Shown here in pieces: positions 35,758 through 44,489 of a stretch of 49,224 nucleotides of DNA (positions within the stretch are counted from its first letter, which is position 1; every line of letters starts with the position of its first letter). The stretch spans positions 1 to 49,224 of the forward strand of contig JAJYDQ010000026.1 of NCBI GenBank assembly GCA_021777225.1, written 5' to 3'. The notes beneath the pieces were generated by a model. That model did not search any database, was not told the DNA's origin, and was given only the letters and a program-made list of their open reading frames with translations. The translations under genes and the position numbers were made by a program. Source of the DNA: Deltaproteobacteria bacterium (lineage in GTDB: Bacteria; Desulfobacterota; Desulfomonilia; Desulfomonilales; Desulfomonilaceae).

Positions 35758-36711
35758 TTAAATCGTTTTCAACAAAAACACCAAGATGGTGAAAGCGATA
35801 AAGGAGATCACTGTAGTGATGTTCATGAGTTTAACGCTTTCCTCAATAAACTGCGGGTCTGGTTCGTTTACGGGATCACCTATAAACGGCTTTTCGTGAA
35901 GGACTCCGCCATAGTAGCTTGGACCACCCAACCTTAGACCCAGTGCGCCAGCGAAAGCAGCCTCAGTGTGGCCGGAATTTGGACTTGCGTGCTTCAAACG
36001 GTCCCTTTTAAGGACCATAAAAGAGCCATGACCTCGCAGACCCGTTATCCACGCGGCGACAGGAACCAAAAGGGACGTGAGTCGGCTCGGAACAAACGCG
36101 GCGACATCGTCCAACCTGGCTGAAGCCCAACCGAAGTGAAGGTAACGCTCATTTTTGTAGCCAAAAGTAGAGTCCAGAGTGCTGATTGCCTTGTAGACCA
36201 TGACCCCGATAGGACCTCCTAGTAACCCGTAGAACAAAGGGGCCGTAACACCGTCAACAGAGTTTTCAGCCACGCTTTCAATGGTTGCCGTTACAGCGGC
36301 TTGCCCGTCCATTGTGTCGGTGTCCCGTCCGCAAATCATGCCCACTCTTTTCCTGGCCAATTCCATGTCGTGTCCATCCAGCGCTTCCTGGACGGATCGG
36401 GCGTGCTTGGCCAGGTCGTGTGCCGCTATCCCGGTGTACATAATGAAAATTGAGATCGCATCCCCGAGTAATGGGTGAAAAATGCTCCCGATTTCTAGGA
36501 GACAGAAGGTCACTCCCCAGGTAGTCCCAATGACTACAAAAGCGGTAAAAGCCCCCGCGACGAGTTCGTTCCCGAAAAGCGCTCTCATTTTTTGTTCTAG
36601 AATCAGAGCGAACACACCTATAAAACGAACTGGGTGTGGCCACCATGTCGGGTCACCTATCAATGCGTCCAGCGACATTGCCACTAGTAGTTGCAGCGGT
36701 ATAGGGATCAT
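35758..36711 (-). CDS. cbiB: Adenosylcobinamide-phosphate synthase CbiB
   Basis: 317 residues, multi-helix membrane protein. CbiB motifs: LDALIGDPTWWPHPVRFIG at the N terminus, GRDTDTMDGQAAVTATIESV and AENSVDGVTAPLFYGLLGGP, and YHFGWASARLDDV-type segment (seen as LHFGWASARLDDVAAFVPSR). It attaches the aminopropanol (phosphate) arm to adenosylcobyric acid. The first gene of the cbiB-cbiE-cbiJ minus-strand group. Confidence 0.88.
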   Translation of the reverse strand: MIPIPLQLLVAMSLDALIGDPTWWPHPVRFIGVFALILEQKMRALFGNELVAGAFTAFVVIGTTWGVTFCLLEIGSIFHPLLGDAISIFIMYTGIAAHDLAKHARSVQEALDGHDMELARKRVGMICGRDTDTMDGQAAVTATIESVAENSVDGVTAPLFYGLLGGPIGVMVYKAISTLDSTFGYKNERYLHFGWASARLDDVAAFVPSRLTSLLVPVAAWITGLRGHGSFMVLKRDRLKHASPNSGHTEAAFAGALGLRLGGPSYYGGVLHEKPFIGDPVNEPDPQFIEESVKLMNITTVISFIAFTILVFLLKTI

Positions 36712-36899
36712 GATTTGAACGCCTTGCAGGTTCCCCTAAAACAGACTTTCTTAAACTGTATCAATTTATTACAGAATATTATTGAGTTCCAGACTTATTA
36801 TTACTCGACTCGAATCACTTTTAGCAATACTATTGCGATCTCGCAGGGGATGGGAAATTTGACGTAAAGCGTTTCCCATTCAAATACAGATGGCGCGTC

Positions 36900-38021
36900 G
36901 TGGAGTTTTACATCCTGGGGAAAACTAACAGCCAACCTAGAATTCAGCGATGGTCTGAAAAACTCACTGTCCATATCGATAGACTTGGAAGGGCTATCGG
37001 GTCTTTTCGGGACCGCGTCGGCTCCGAAATGGCTGTTGACCTTGGAACAACCAATACCAGGATGTACCTTCGTGGCCGGGGAATATTCGTGGATGAACCT
37101 TCCGTGCTCGCCACCGACTCGCTAAACGGCGAACCTCTCTCTGCCGGATCTAACGCAAGGAACCTAATTGGACGGTCTCCTGATTACGTAGCTCTTCACA
37201 AACCTTTATGCGCTGGAGCAATTGCAGACGCTGCACACACCGCTTTAATGCTACGCTATTTGATTGCCGGCGCCCGAAAAGGGAATTTTCCCAGATGGTA
37301 TAGAATGGCTGTCACTGCCCCCAGTTGTGGGACAAGGCTTGAAAGAAGGGCCATCATCGAAGCTGCTACGAAGTCAGGGGCTGCCAAAGTTCTTCTTGTT
37401 CCTACCTTAATCGCAGCAGCGATTGGGGTAGGCTACAAAATCAACTCACCCCGGGCTCGGATGCTGGTACTTCTCGGTGGCGGCGTTTGCGAGGTCGGGA
37501 TAGTAGGTCTGGGACACATTATTTATTCGGACGCGGCGCGTGTCGGCGGAGAAACTATTGATCACGCCATCTATGAATATCTTCTTCATCGTTACAACAT
37601 TCAGATCACTATGGAAATGGCTGAGAAAATCAAAGAAGAACTGGTATATGCTGAGAGTTCGGCCACTCCCCACGAAACTATGCGAGTCACTGGGAGAGAA
37701 GCCAGGAAAGGCGGTTTAAAGAGTATTGAGATGAGACCACCCGAAATTTCCAGGGCAGTCGAGACACCAATAAACTGTATAGTAGATTTGATTCAGGAAG
37801 CACTTGATAATTGCTCCCCCGCGGTTTTGTCAGACCTGGAAAACTTCCCTATTATTCTCTCAGGAGGGTTGTCCCTACTCCATGGGTTACCTGAGCTTAT
37901 AGTAAAAATGACTGGATTCAGGGTCGCTGTGGCTGCAAATCCTTCATATACAACGCTCAAAGGCTGTTCGGCGATTGTTGATGACCCAAAACAGCATATC
38001 TATTGTCTCACGCAGGCTTGA
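36900..38021 (+). CDS. MreB-like actin-family protein, divergent
   Basis: 373 residues with the actin/MreB fold motifs: phosphate-1 VDLGTTNTRMYLRGRGIFVDE (EPSV follows), a connecting segment APSCGTRLERRAIIEAA and GGGVCEVGIVGLGHI (phosphate-2). The phosphate-2 motif reads LVLLGGGVCE rather than VVDIGGGTTE, lacking the Asp, and the end (ANPSYTTLKGCSAIV) keeps only part of the adenosine motif, so ATP handling is probably altered. GTG 36900 gives a 43-residue N-terminal extension; ATG 37029 would start at MAVDLGTT. Divergent from cbiB; no mreC/D next to it. Confidence 0.7.
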   Translation: MEFYILGKTNSQPRIQRWSEKLTVHIDRLGRAIGSFRDRVGSEMAVDLGTTNTRMYLRGRGIFVDEPSVLATDSLNGEPLSAGSNARNLIGRSPDYVALHKPLCAGAIADAAHTALMLRYLIAGARKGNFPRWYRMAVTAPSCGTRLERRAIIEAATKSGAAKVLLVPTLIAAAIGVGYKINSPRARMLVLLGGGVCEVGIVGLGHIIYSDAARVGGETIDHAIYEYLLHRYNIQITMEMAEKIKEELVYAESSATPHETMRVTGREARKGGLKSIEMRPPEISRAVETPINCIVDLIQEALDNCSPAVLSDLENFPIILSGGLSLLHGLPELIVKMTGFRVAVAANPSYTTLKGCSAIVDDPKQHIYCLTQA

Positions 38022-38088
38022 AATTATTTGCCTTTATTTCTATGATTCTTGATAACGCTAATTCTTGACTTTAATATTCAGGGCCAGC

Positions 38089-38559
38089 ATGTCAAAAGAA
38101 AACCTTCATACGCAGATAGACGAGACAGATAAGGCGTTATTGAACGAGGTCCAGTCCGATTTCCCCGTGCAATCTCATCCATACGGCGCCCTTGGCGCAA
38201 GAATCGGCCTATCGGAGGAGGAGGCGCTCGCCAGGATCGCAAAATTAAGAAAAGCAGGCATAATACGACGTATAGGAGCTTCGATAAATTCCAGAAAATT
38301 GGGATTCGTAAGCACCTTGGTCACGGCCCGGGTCCCGGCAGAGCAGTTGGATGATTTTGTCTCCGTAGTGAATTCATTCCCCGGCGTAACCCATAACTAT
38401 CTCAGGAAGCATGATTTTAACGTCTGGTTCACTTTGATAGCTCAATCGGAAGAAGAGAAATTACGGATTATCAATGAAATGTCCTCAAAAACCGGCATTG
38501 AACTTTCTGAATTCCCGGCGAGAAAAATATTTAAGATCCGGGTCGATTTCAAATTTTAG
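38089..38559 (+). CDS. Siroheme decarboxylase subunit (AhbA/AhbB, Lrp/AsnC-like)
   Basis: About 156 residues: an AsnC-type helix-turn-helix region (DKALLNEVQSDFPV, LSEEEALARIAKLRKAG) and a C-terminal RAM-like part with PGVTHNYLRKHDFNVWFTLI, the siroheme-decarboxylase signature. AhbA and AhbB pair to convert siroheme to didecarboxysiroheme in the alternative haem and d1-haem routes; which subunit this is cannot be decided and its partner is not in the window. ATG 38089 is chosen over a TTG at 38065. The Nudix gene starts directly after the stop. Confidence 0.8.
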   Translation: MSKENLHTQIDETDKALLNEVQSDFPVQSHPYGALGARIGLSEEEALARIAKLRKAGIIRRIGASINSRKLGFVSTLVTARVPAEQLDDFVSVVNSFPGVTHNYLRKHDFNVWFTLIAQSEEEKLRIINEMSSKTGIELSEFPARKIFKIRVDFKF

Positions 38560-39093
38560 ATGAAAATGACTGTGGTGGAAAATAGTCTTCAGGCGGTTGA
38601 AGTGCTCGACGTCGTGGATATGGACGACAAAGTGATCGGTCAGGCGACTCGCGGGGAGGTTCATGAAAAGGGCTTACTTCATCGGGCAGTCCATGTTTTC
38701 ATTTTCAACTCGCTGGGAGAAATATATATTCAGAGACGTTCCAGGTTGAAAGACCGTTATCCATTGAAACTTGATTCATCCGCAGCAGGCCATGTAGATA
38801 GCGGGGAAACATACGAAGAGGCCGCGGGACGCGAGCTTATGGAGGAATTAGGTATCATGGCGGATCTCGCCATAATACTCAAGGTTCAACCCTGCCCTGA
38901 AACGGATGATGAGAGTGTTGTACTCTTCGAAGCCCGTTCTGATCAGCCCCCAGCGCCACTCCCCGATGAAATTTATAACGGCGAATTCATTAATCCAGAC
39001 AAGTTATCTGAACTAATGAAGAGCGATCCTGATGATTTCGTTCCAGCGTTCATTCTTTTGTGGGGTCTGTATTTGAACCGAGGGTCCTCATGA
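38560..39093 (+). CDS. Nudix hydrolase, IPP-isomerase-like
   Basis: 177 residues with the Nudix box GHVDSGETYEEAAGRELMEE (GX5EX7REUXEE), preceded by IYIQRRSRLKDRYPLKLDSS as in the isopentenyl-diphosphate isomerase/YfcD-like branch. Hydrolyses a nucleoside diphosphate-linked compound, substrate unknown. It starts immediately after the siroheme decarboxylase stop and its own stop overlaps the dtd start (ATGA), so the three genes form an operon. Confidence 0.8.
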   Translation: MKMTVVENSLQAVEVLDVVDMDDKVIGQATRGEVHEKGLLHRAVHVFIFNSLGEIYIQRRSRLKDRYPLKLDSSAAGHVDSGETYEEAAGRELMEELGIMADLAIILKVQPCPETDDESVVLFEARSDQPPAPLPDEIYNGEFINPDKLSELMKSDPDDFVPAFILLWGLYLNRGSS

Positions 39094-39563
39094 AGGCTGT
39101 AGTCCAGAGAGTCATAAGTTCCTGCGTAGTGGTCGATGACGAACCTGTAGCAACCATCGGGCAAGGTATGTTGATTCTGCTTGGAGCAGCGAAGGATGAC
39201 ACTCAAGCCGAGGTTAATTGGTTGGCCGACAAAGTATCCGGACTAAGGATATTCTCCGACTCAAACGGCAAAATGAATCTTGATATTTCGCAAATCAACG
39301 GCGAGATACTGGTTGTATCGCAATTCACTTTGTATGGAGACTGTCGCAAGGGGAAAAGACCATCCTATTCGTTCGCGGCCACGGCCGAAACGGCTGAAAA
39401 ACTTTACCTGGACTTCATATCAAGACTCAGAAGAACCGGGATACCTGTCCAGCACGGAGTTTTCGGAGCAATGACGCAGGTTGAACTCACAAATGACGGT
39501 CCTGTAACATTGATAGTTGAAACCCCGCAAATCTATCAGCCTCTCAAGCCGGTTAATTCTTAA
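39090..39563 (+). CDS. dtd: D-aminoacyl-tRNA deacylase
   Basis: 157 residues beginning MKAVVQRVISSCVVVDDE, with the conserved VVSQFTLYGDCRKGKRP (catalytic Thr loop) and LTNDGPVTLIVETP (the Gly-cisPro region). It cleaves D-amino acids (and Gly-tRNA-Ala) from mischarged tRNA. ATG 39090 overlaps the Nudix stop; an in-frame start at 39060 would add ten residues not seen in the family. Confidence 0.92.
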   Translation: MKAVVQRVISSCVVVDDEPVATIGQGMLILLGAAKDDTQAEVNWLADKVSGLRIFSDSNGKMNLDISQINGEILVVSQFTLYGDCRKGKRPSYSFAATAETAEKLYLDFISRLRRTGIPVQHGVFGAMTQVELTNDGPVTLIVETPQIYQPLKPVNS

Positions 39564-39639
39564 AATTTACAAAGGGTTCGTCATGAACCGGCAAATCCGC
39601 CGATTTCTTCATGACTGGAACCGGCTGAAGTCCAGCGGA

Positions 39640-40125
39640 TCAGGGAGCGGTTCCTATTCTGACAGGCCAGGATTTTCCATTTAGGACTAGCAAAAATGTT
39701 TGGTTCCTATCGTCGGATACAATCCTTTGCGCAAGATCATAGTAGGCTGGGCGACTAAAGCGGGCGGGAAACCGACCATCCTTAACCATCGAATAAGGAA
39801 TATTTTGGTCGTTAATCCAGAAAGTTTCAGGATTAAAGATTTCCGCATCGGCGTCTTTTAGTTCAAGACCAAGGGACCCATCTCCGTAATCAACAATTCC
39901 CAAGACTACATAAGGGGCGTCTTCAACTTCAACTTTACACACTTCTCTACCAACACGGATACGATAACCACCTTCCGGGCTTATTTCTAAGGATTCCATG
40001 AATTGTCGCCGGACTCCAGCATGGATGATTTCAACTCCATTTTGATACCACCTTCCCTCTTTATCGATGAACAGTCTCAGATGGGGCGTAACGTCAAAAT
40101 ATGGGGAGGAATTCTGCTGATTCAA
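39640..40125 (-). CDS. DUF1285-like protein
   Basis: 161 residues; EGRWYQNGVEIIHAGVRRQF and GYRIRVGREVCKVEVEDAPY resemble the DUF1285 family of small proteins with a ribbon-like fold. Function unknown. TTG start with AAGGAA upstream. Between dtd (convergent) and the lytic transglycosylase on the same strand, 57 bases after the latter. Confidence 0.6.
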   Translation of the reverse strand: MNQQNSSPYFDVTPHLRLFIDKEGRWYQNGVEIIHAGVRRQFMESLEISPEGGYRIRVGREVCKVEVEDAPYVVLGIVDYGDGSLGLELKDADAEIFNPETFWINDQNIPYSMVKDGRFPARFSRPAYYDLAQRIVSDDRNQTFLLVLNGKSWPVRIGTAP

Positions 40126-40182
40126 TAGTTTTTGTTTCCTTGCGCTTATACCGCAAAAAGAACCTGCATGGGCTATCGGCTT

Positions 40183-42336
40183 TTACCAGTATCCAGCAAG
40201 GTCTTTTCGAGCGTATATTTTTGAGTAGGCCGCAAGATTGGTCAATACCTTTTTAACGTAAAGACGTGTCTCGGAATAAGGAATGTTTTCTATAAATTCA
40301 TCCTGTTTCATGCGACCGTTTCTGATAATCCATTGTCGGACCTTGTTGATGTCCGCGTTGTACGCTGCTATTGCCGGCACTACGTTTCCCTTGAACTGAC
40401 GAAGGTTTTCAGCCAGGACTTTTATCCCCACCGAAAGGTTCTTTTTAGGGTCCAGCAGTTCCTGGACTACTTGAGTGTTGGGACTTGCGGTCCTGTTTGT
40501 GACGGCTGACGCAGTCCTCGGAGTAACCTGCATAAGGCCGAGGGCGCCCGCTGGAGATACGGCGTACGCGTCATATCTGCTTTCCTGGCGAACAACCGCC
40601 CAGACAAGAAATGGATCAACCCCGCCTCTGGTTGCATGTTCCGAAGTTTCGGCCATGTGCACGCGAGGATAAGCGAGTTCAACGAATTCTCTGGGAGCGT
40701 CATCAGGAGGATTGTCAACAAAACTGGAGAATCCAGAAACCACTATCTCATGGGCCAACCCGTAGTAGCCCGCCTGTTGGGCCGCTTTGGCCATGAGAAA
40801 AACAATCGGATAAGTGGAGCGAACATTTTTAGCAAGAGCCTGAAGATTGAGCAGGGCAAATTCCGGTAAATCCACATTCATCAGTTTTACGGCGTTCGAA
40901 ACGAGCGGGTTTGATCGAAGCGCAGGCGTTACGCGCAGATCGGGAAAAGGCCTTTTTTGGGCCTGGACATGGAGGGTAACTGGCTGTTTTGCTGAAATAA
41001 GCGTTTTTTGCGCCATGGAACCATAATAATCGTAAAGATAGTTTTCAGACAGATCCCTATAAATAGGTAGCGCCTTATCAAATTTGCCAGCCAATGTGGT
41101 AGCTCTAGCCTCCCAATATTTTGACGCCCTGGCCATATGAGCATCCTTTGACAATTCTCTGATTTCTCTGAAATTAGCAGCAGCTTCGTTGTATTGACGG
41201 GATCTGTACTTTATCCATGCCATCCGCCACATTATTTTTGCTTTGACAGACAGGTCCAGGGTTTCCGAGAGAAGTCGTTTATAGTAAGTAGCCGCACGCG
41301 ATAGGCGGCCTTTCTCGTAATTGAACGCAGCCAGGTTTGCAAGCGCCCTGGTCTTGAAATTAGGGGCGCCATTTTCCAGGATTTTAGAGCAGCAGGATTC
41401 GAACTCCTGGTCCTTGTCAATTCTCCAGTAAACGAGGCTCATCAAGTAAATGGCCTCGACCCTGGTCTCCGGGGAGATTTTTTTGGTAAGGAGTTCCGAA
41501 AGAGTTTTGATCGCTTCACCGTTCTTGCGATCCTTGTAAAGAGAGCGGGCGTATTTAAGCGCAAGCGCGTAGTCTGTCGGCTTTTTGTTCAAAAGGCCAC
41601 GGTAGAGATTGGAGGCCATATCATGACGACCGGCCGCGGACAATTTAGCGGCCCGGGACAGTATCTCAGGCTCTGTGAATTCCGGCTTTCCTATCTTTCC
41701 GTTGAATACCAGTCGGTTGATACGTTCACGAGCTTGGAGGCCTTCGGCTCCAGCTGGGTACATCAGATAAAGTTTGCGATAAAAAACCAGCGCCTTATTG
41801 AAATCTCCTGATCGAGTTTCCATATCTCCCAAACGCAGAATAATTGTCTGTTTTCTCGATTCAGAAGCATTTGGAATAGACTCAAGCAACAACTTCGTCG
41901 CTTCAGGCTTACTCTGGAGATAGACATAATCGGTCAAGTCCTCAAGCGAGGCTTCACGGTATGGGCTACTTGGGTACAATTTCAAAAAATCGCGAACCAG
42001 GGATTCACTCTTTGAAAAAGACCTCTCGCGAGCAAACCCTCTAGCCAACAGCAGATACGAGACTGGGCCGTAGAGACTGTCGCCCATAATGGATTTCCAC
42101 GAATCCTCGGCTTTGGCCGTATTACCTTCGTCCAGCGCCCTTTTTCCCAAAAGAAAGGTATGTTGGGCAGTCTGTTCCGAATCGGACGCCAATGCTGGAC
42201 CAATCCCTAGAGCAATTGAAGCAAACGAAAGGAGGGTAAAAAATAACACGACATGACATATGACGGACAACCCCGACGGACTCGTCAGGGACCTTGTTTT
42301 GGTTCGACGTATTATACGACTGTCTTTGCTGAACAT
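40183..42336 (-). CDS. slt: Soluble lytic murein transglycosylase with TPR region (Slt70-like)
   Basis: About 717 residues. An N-terminal membrane or signal segment (VVLFFTLLSFASIALGIG) leads to a long helical TPR-like superhelix (repeats such as ALVFYRKLYLMYP), and the C-terminal SLT domain has VVRQESRYDAYAVSPAGALGLMQ with the catalytic Glu of RQES. These enzymes cut the MurNAc-GlcNAc bond to give 1,6-anhydro ends. ATG 42336 gives a normal signal and has GAGGG 11 bases upstream; the TTG at 42423 adds 29 residues with no support. Confidence 0.85.
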   Translation of the reverse strand: MFSKDSRIIRRTKTRSLTSPSGLSVICHVVLFFTLLSFASIALGIGPALASDSEQTAQHTFLLGKRALDEGNTAKAEDSWKSIMGDSLYGPVSYLLLARGFARERSFSKSESLVRDFLKLYPSSPYREASLEDLTDYVYLQSKPEATKLLLESIPNASESRKQTIILRLGDMETRSGDFNKALVFYRKLYLMYPAGAEGLQARERINRLVFNGKIGKPEFTEPEILSRAAKLSAAGRHDMASNLYRGLLNKKPTDYALALKYARSLYKDRKNGEAIKTLSELLTKKISPETRVEAIYLMSLVYWRIDKDQEFESCCSKILENGAPNFKTRALANLAAFNYEKGRLSRAATYYKRLLSETLDLSVKAKIMWRMAWIKYRSRQYNEAAANFREIRELSKDAHMARASKYWEARATTLAGKFDKALPIYRDLSENYLYDYYGSMAQKTLISAKQPVTLHVQAQKRPFPDLRVTPALRSNPLVSNAVKLMNVDLPEFALLNLQALAKNVRSTYPIVFLMAKAAQQAGYYGLAHEIVVSGFSSFVDNPPDDAPREFVELAYPRVHMAETSEHATRGGVDPFLVWAVVRQESRYDAYAVSPAGALGLMQVTPRTASAVTNRTASPNTQVVQELLDPKKNLSVGIKVLAENLRQFKGNVVPAIAAYNADINKVRQWIIRNGRMKQDEFIENIPYSETRLYVKKVLTNLAAYSKIYARKDLAGYW

Positions 42337-42616
42337 AATCAGCCGATCCCTCAAATGTTGCGAGATAACCCTTAGCCTATTTTCATGTTCGATCAGAAAA
42401 CAGGGGATAAATGACGTTGTCAAGCTCCAGGTAATTTAGTTACATTTATAACATTATATCATCATTATACTTTCCTGGCAATTGGTTTGCCTGTTGTGCG
42501 AATATTCTCATATAGCTCCAATTAAACCCGCCTAATTGGATAGTCGATCATTCTTTTCAATAATTCAACTGTATGGAGCCAAAATTTGGTTCGTAACAAA
42601 AAATGTCAGAACAATT

Positions 42617-42653
42617 TTGACAAATTGAGTCATTCAACCTACAATTTTGTAGG
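42617..42653 (+). promoter_or_regulatory. nifA-like gene promoter with operator-like inverted repeat
   Basis: A near-consensus sigma-70 promoter, TTGACA at 42617-42622, 17 bases, TACAAT at 42640-42645. A 7-bp inverted repeat CCTACAA/TTGTAGG (42638-42653) covers the -10 element, so a repressor there would block it. A second repeat CAATTT/AAATTG (42612-42627) covers the -35 element. The expected start is about 42652. Confidence 0.65.
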
Positions 42654-42687
42654 TTTGAACTATGTAAACTAGATGAGGGCGCTTTGT

Positions 42688-44250
42688 ATGGAAGTCAGGC
42701 GTAAGGCTCCTGTTGTAAAAAGAGAAGTGCAGGAACTACTTTTGCTTTTTGAAATCAGCCAAATCCTGGACCAGAGCATAGAATTGGCGGATGTAGTTGG
42801 CCCTGTCCTGGAGGCTATTGCCAGGCGTATGGGGATGATGCGTGGTACCATAACCCTGTTGAACCGGCAATCGGGCCAGATAATGATTGAAACCGCACAC
42901 GGTCTGTCTGAAGTTCAGAAGGAGCGCGGAAGATACAGGCCTGGGGAGGGAATAACCGGTCAGGTGGTTAAGACTGGTAGACCTGCGATTGTGCCTCACA
43001 TATCCGATGAACCTCTTTTTCTGGATCGCACTGGAGCGCGCAAACGTTTGAAGAAAAATGACGTCTCTTTCATTTGTGTGCCCATCAAGATCGGGAATGA
43101 GGTTATAGGGGCGTTGAGCGCTGACCGGGTTTTTGAAGAGGGAGTCTCTTTTCAGGAAGACGTCCGGTTACTTGCCATCATAGCCTCGATGATCGCACAG
43201 GCTGTTCGTTTGAGACAGGAAGCTCAGGAGGAGCGGCAGCGTCTCGTGGAAGAGAACACGCGTCTGCAAAGCGAGTTACGGGAAAGGTTCAGGCCTTCTA
43301 ATATTGTAGGCAACTCAAAGGTAATGCGCGCTGTTTACGATTTAATATCCCAAGTTTCGCCCAGTGAGGCTACCGTTTTGGTCAGGGGCGAAAGCGGTAC
43401 CGGCAAGGAACTGGTCGCTCACGCTATCCACTATAACAGTCCGCGCGCGGACAAACCTTTTGTGAAGGTTAATTGTGGGGCGCTTCCCGAGAGTGTCGTT
43501 GAAAGTGAGTTGTTTGGCCACGAACGTGGAGCGTTTACTGGCGCTATAGCTACACGGAAAGGTCGTTTCGAACTGGCTCATGGTGGAACGATCTTCCTTG
43601 ACGAAATTGGGGACTTATCTCCAACTACTCAGATCAAGCTTCTTAGAGTGTTGCAGGAGAAGGAATTTGAGCGTGTAGGAGGATCCACGACTCAAAGGAC
43701 CAACGTCAGAATCATCACGGCTACTAACCGGGACCTGGAGCGTCTCATCACCGAAGCCGTGTTCAGGCACGACCTGTACTACAGGCTAAATGTTTTCCCC
43801 ATACATATTCCACCTCTTAGGGAAAGGAAGACCGACATACCTCTACTAGTAGACTATTTCATTGAAAAGTACAGCAGGGCCAATGATAAACCCGTCCTGA
43901 GGATTTCAACCCCCGCTATTGACATGCTTATGAGTTATCATTGGCCGGGAAATGTGAGGGAGCTTGAAAATTGCATTGAACGAGCGGTTCTACTAAGTTC
44001 TGACCAGGTTATTCATTCTCACAACCTTCCACCGACTTTACAGACCGCAGAAGCCAGCGGCACGGCCCACATGGGAACACTGGACTCCACACTAAACACT
44101 GTAGAAAGGGACTTGATTGTGGACGCACTAAAGGCGGCCCGGGGCAACAAGGCAAGAGCGGCTCGGGCATTGGGGTTGACTGAACGCATTATGGGCCTTC
44201 GGGTTATGAAACATGGAATAGACGCGAAGCGGTTTCGTACCACAATGTAA
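42688..44250 (+). CDS. nifA: NifA-like sigma-54-dependent activator
   Basis: 520 residues in the NifA layout: GAF domain (about 20-180), AAA+ sigma-54 interaction domain with Walker A GESGTGKE, the sigma-54 loop GAFTGA, IFLDEIGDLSPTTQ, and a Fis-type HTH at the C terminus (GNKARAARALGLTERIMGLR). It activates nitrogen-fixation genes in relatives. There is no CxxxxC oxygen-sensing motif in the linker, as in NifA types that depend on NifL or PII control. ATG 42688 with GAGGG eight bases upstream is preferred to the ATG at 42673. Followed by two amt-glnB pairs and glnA. Confidence 0.85.
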   Translation: MEVRRKAPVVKREVQELLLLFEISQILDQSIELADVVGPVLEAIARRMGMMRGTITLLNRQSGQIMIETAHGLSEVQKERGRYRPGEGITGQVVKTGRPAIVPHISDEPLFLDRTGARKRLKKNDVSFICVPIKIGNEVIGALSADRVFEEGVSFQEDVRLLAIIASMIAQAVRLRQEAQEERQRLVEENTRLQSELRERFRPSNIVGNSKVMRAVYDLISQVSPSEATVLVRGESGTGKELVAHAIHYNSPRADKPFVKVNCGALPESVVESELFGHERGAFTGAIATRKGRFELAHGGTIFLDEIGDLSPTTQIKLLRVLQEKEFERVGGSTTQRTNVRIITATNRDLERLITEAVFRHDLYYRLNVFPIHIPPLRERKTDIPLLVDYFIEKYSRANDKPVLRISTPAIDMLMSYHWPGNVRELENCIERAVLLSSDQVIHSHNLPPTLQTAEASGTAHMGTLDSTLNTVERDLIVDALKAARGNKARAARALGLTERIMGLRVMKHGIDAKRFRTTM

Positions 44251-44380
44251 CAGCATCAGAAGAAAAACATACCTTTTTGTAGTTTTACCATACTTCCTTA
44301 TTACCGGGATCGCTATTGACGTTATCTTTAAAGCAACAATTCCAGTAGATTAACTTTTTACATCGTGAATTGTGCGACTT

Positions 44381-44396
44381 TGGCGCCACGTTTGCT
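44381..44396 (+). promoter_or_regulatory. Sigma-54 promoter upstream of first amt
   Basis: TGGCGCC-ACGT-TTGCT: GG and GC are 10 bases apart, as required, and it differs at two bases from the TGGCACG-N4-TTGCT consensus. It lies 94 bases before the amt start. No activator site of TGT-N10-ACA type was found upstream. Confidence 0.75.
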
Positions 44397-44489
44397 TAGA
44401 TGGCAATCAAATTTAGTTTTGAGCGCTCGACAGTGATGACGGAAACGTGGGCTTTAGACAGAACGAAAGATAACGGAGATAGTTGAAAG

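Noticed and set aside
36712-36899. Possible cobalamin riboswitch upstream of cbiB
   Set aside because: No B12-box-like sequence could be found on either strand; the same was true upstream of icmF.
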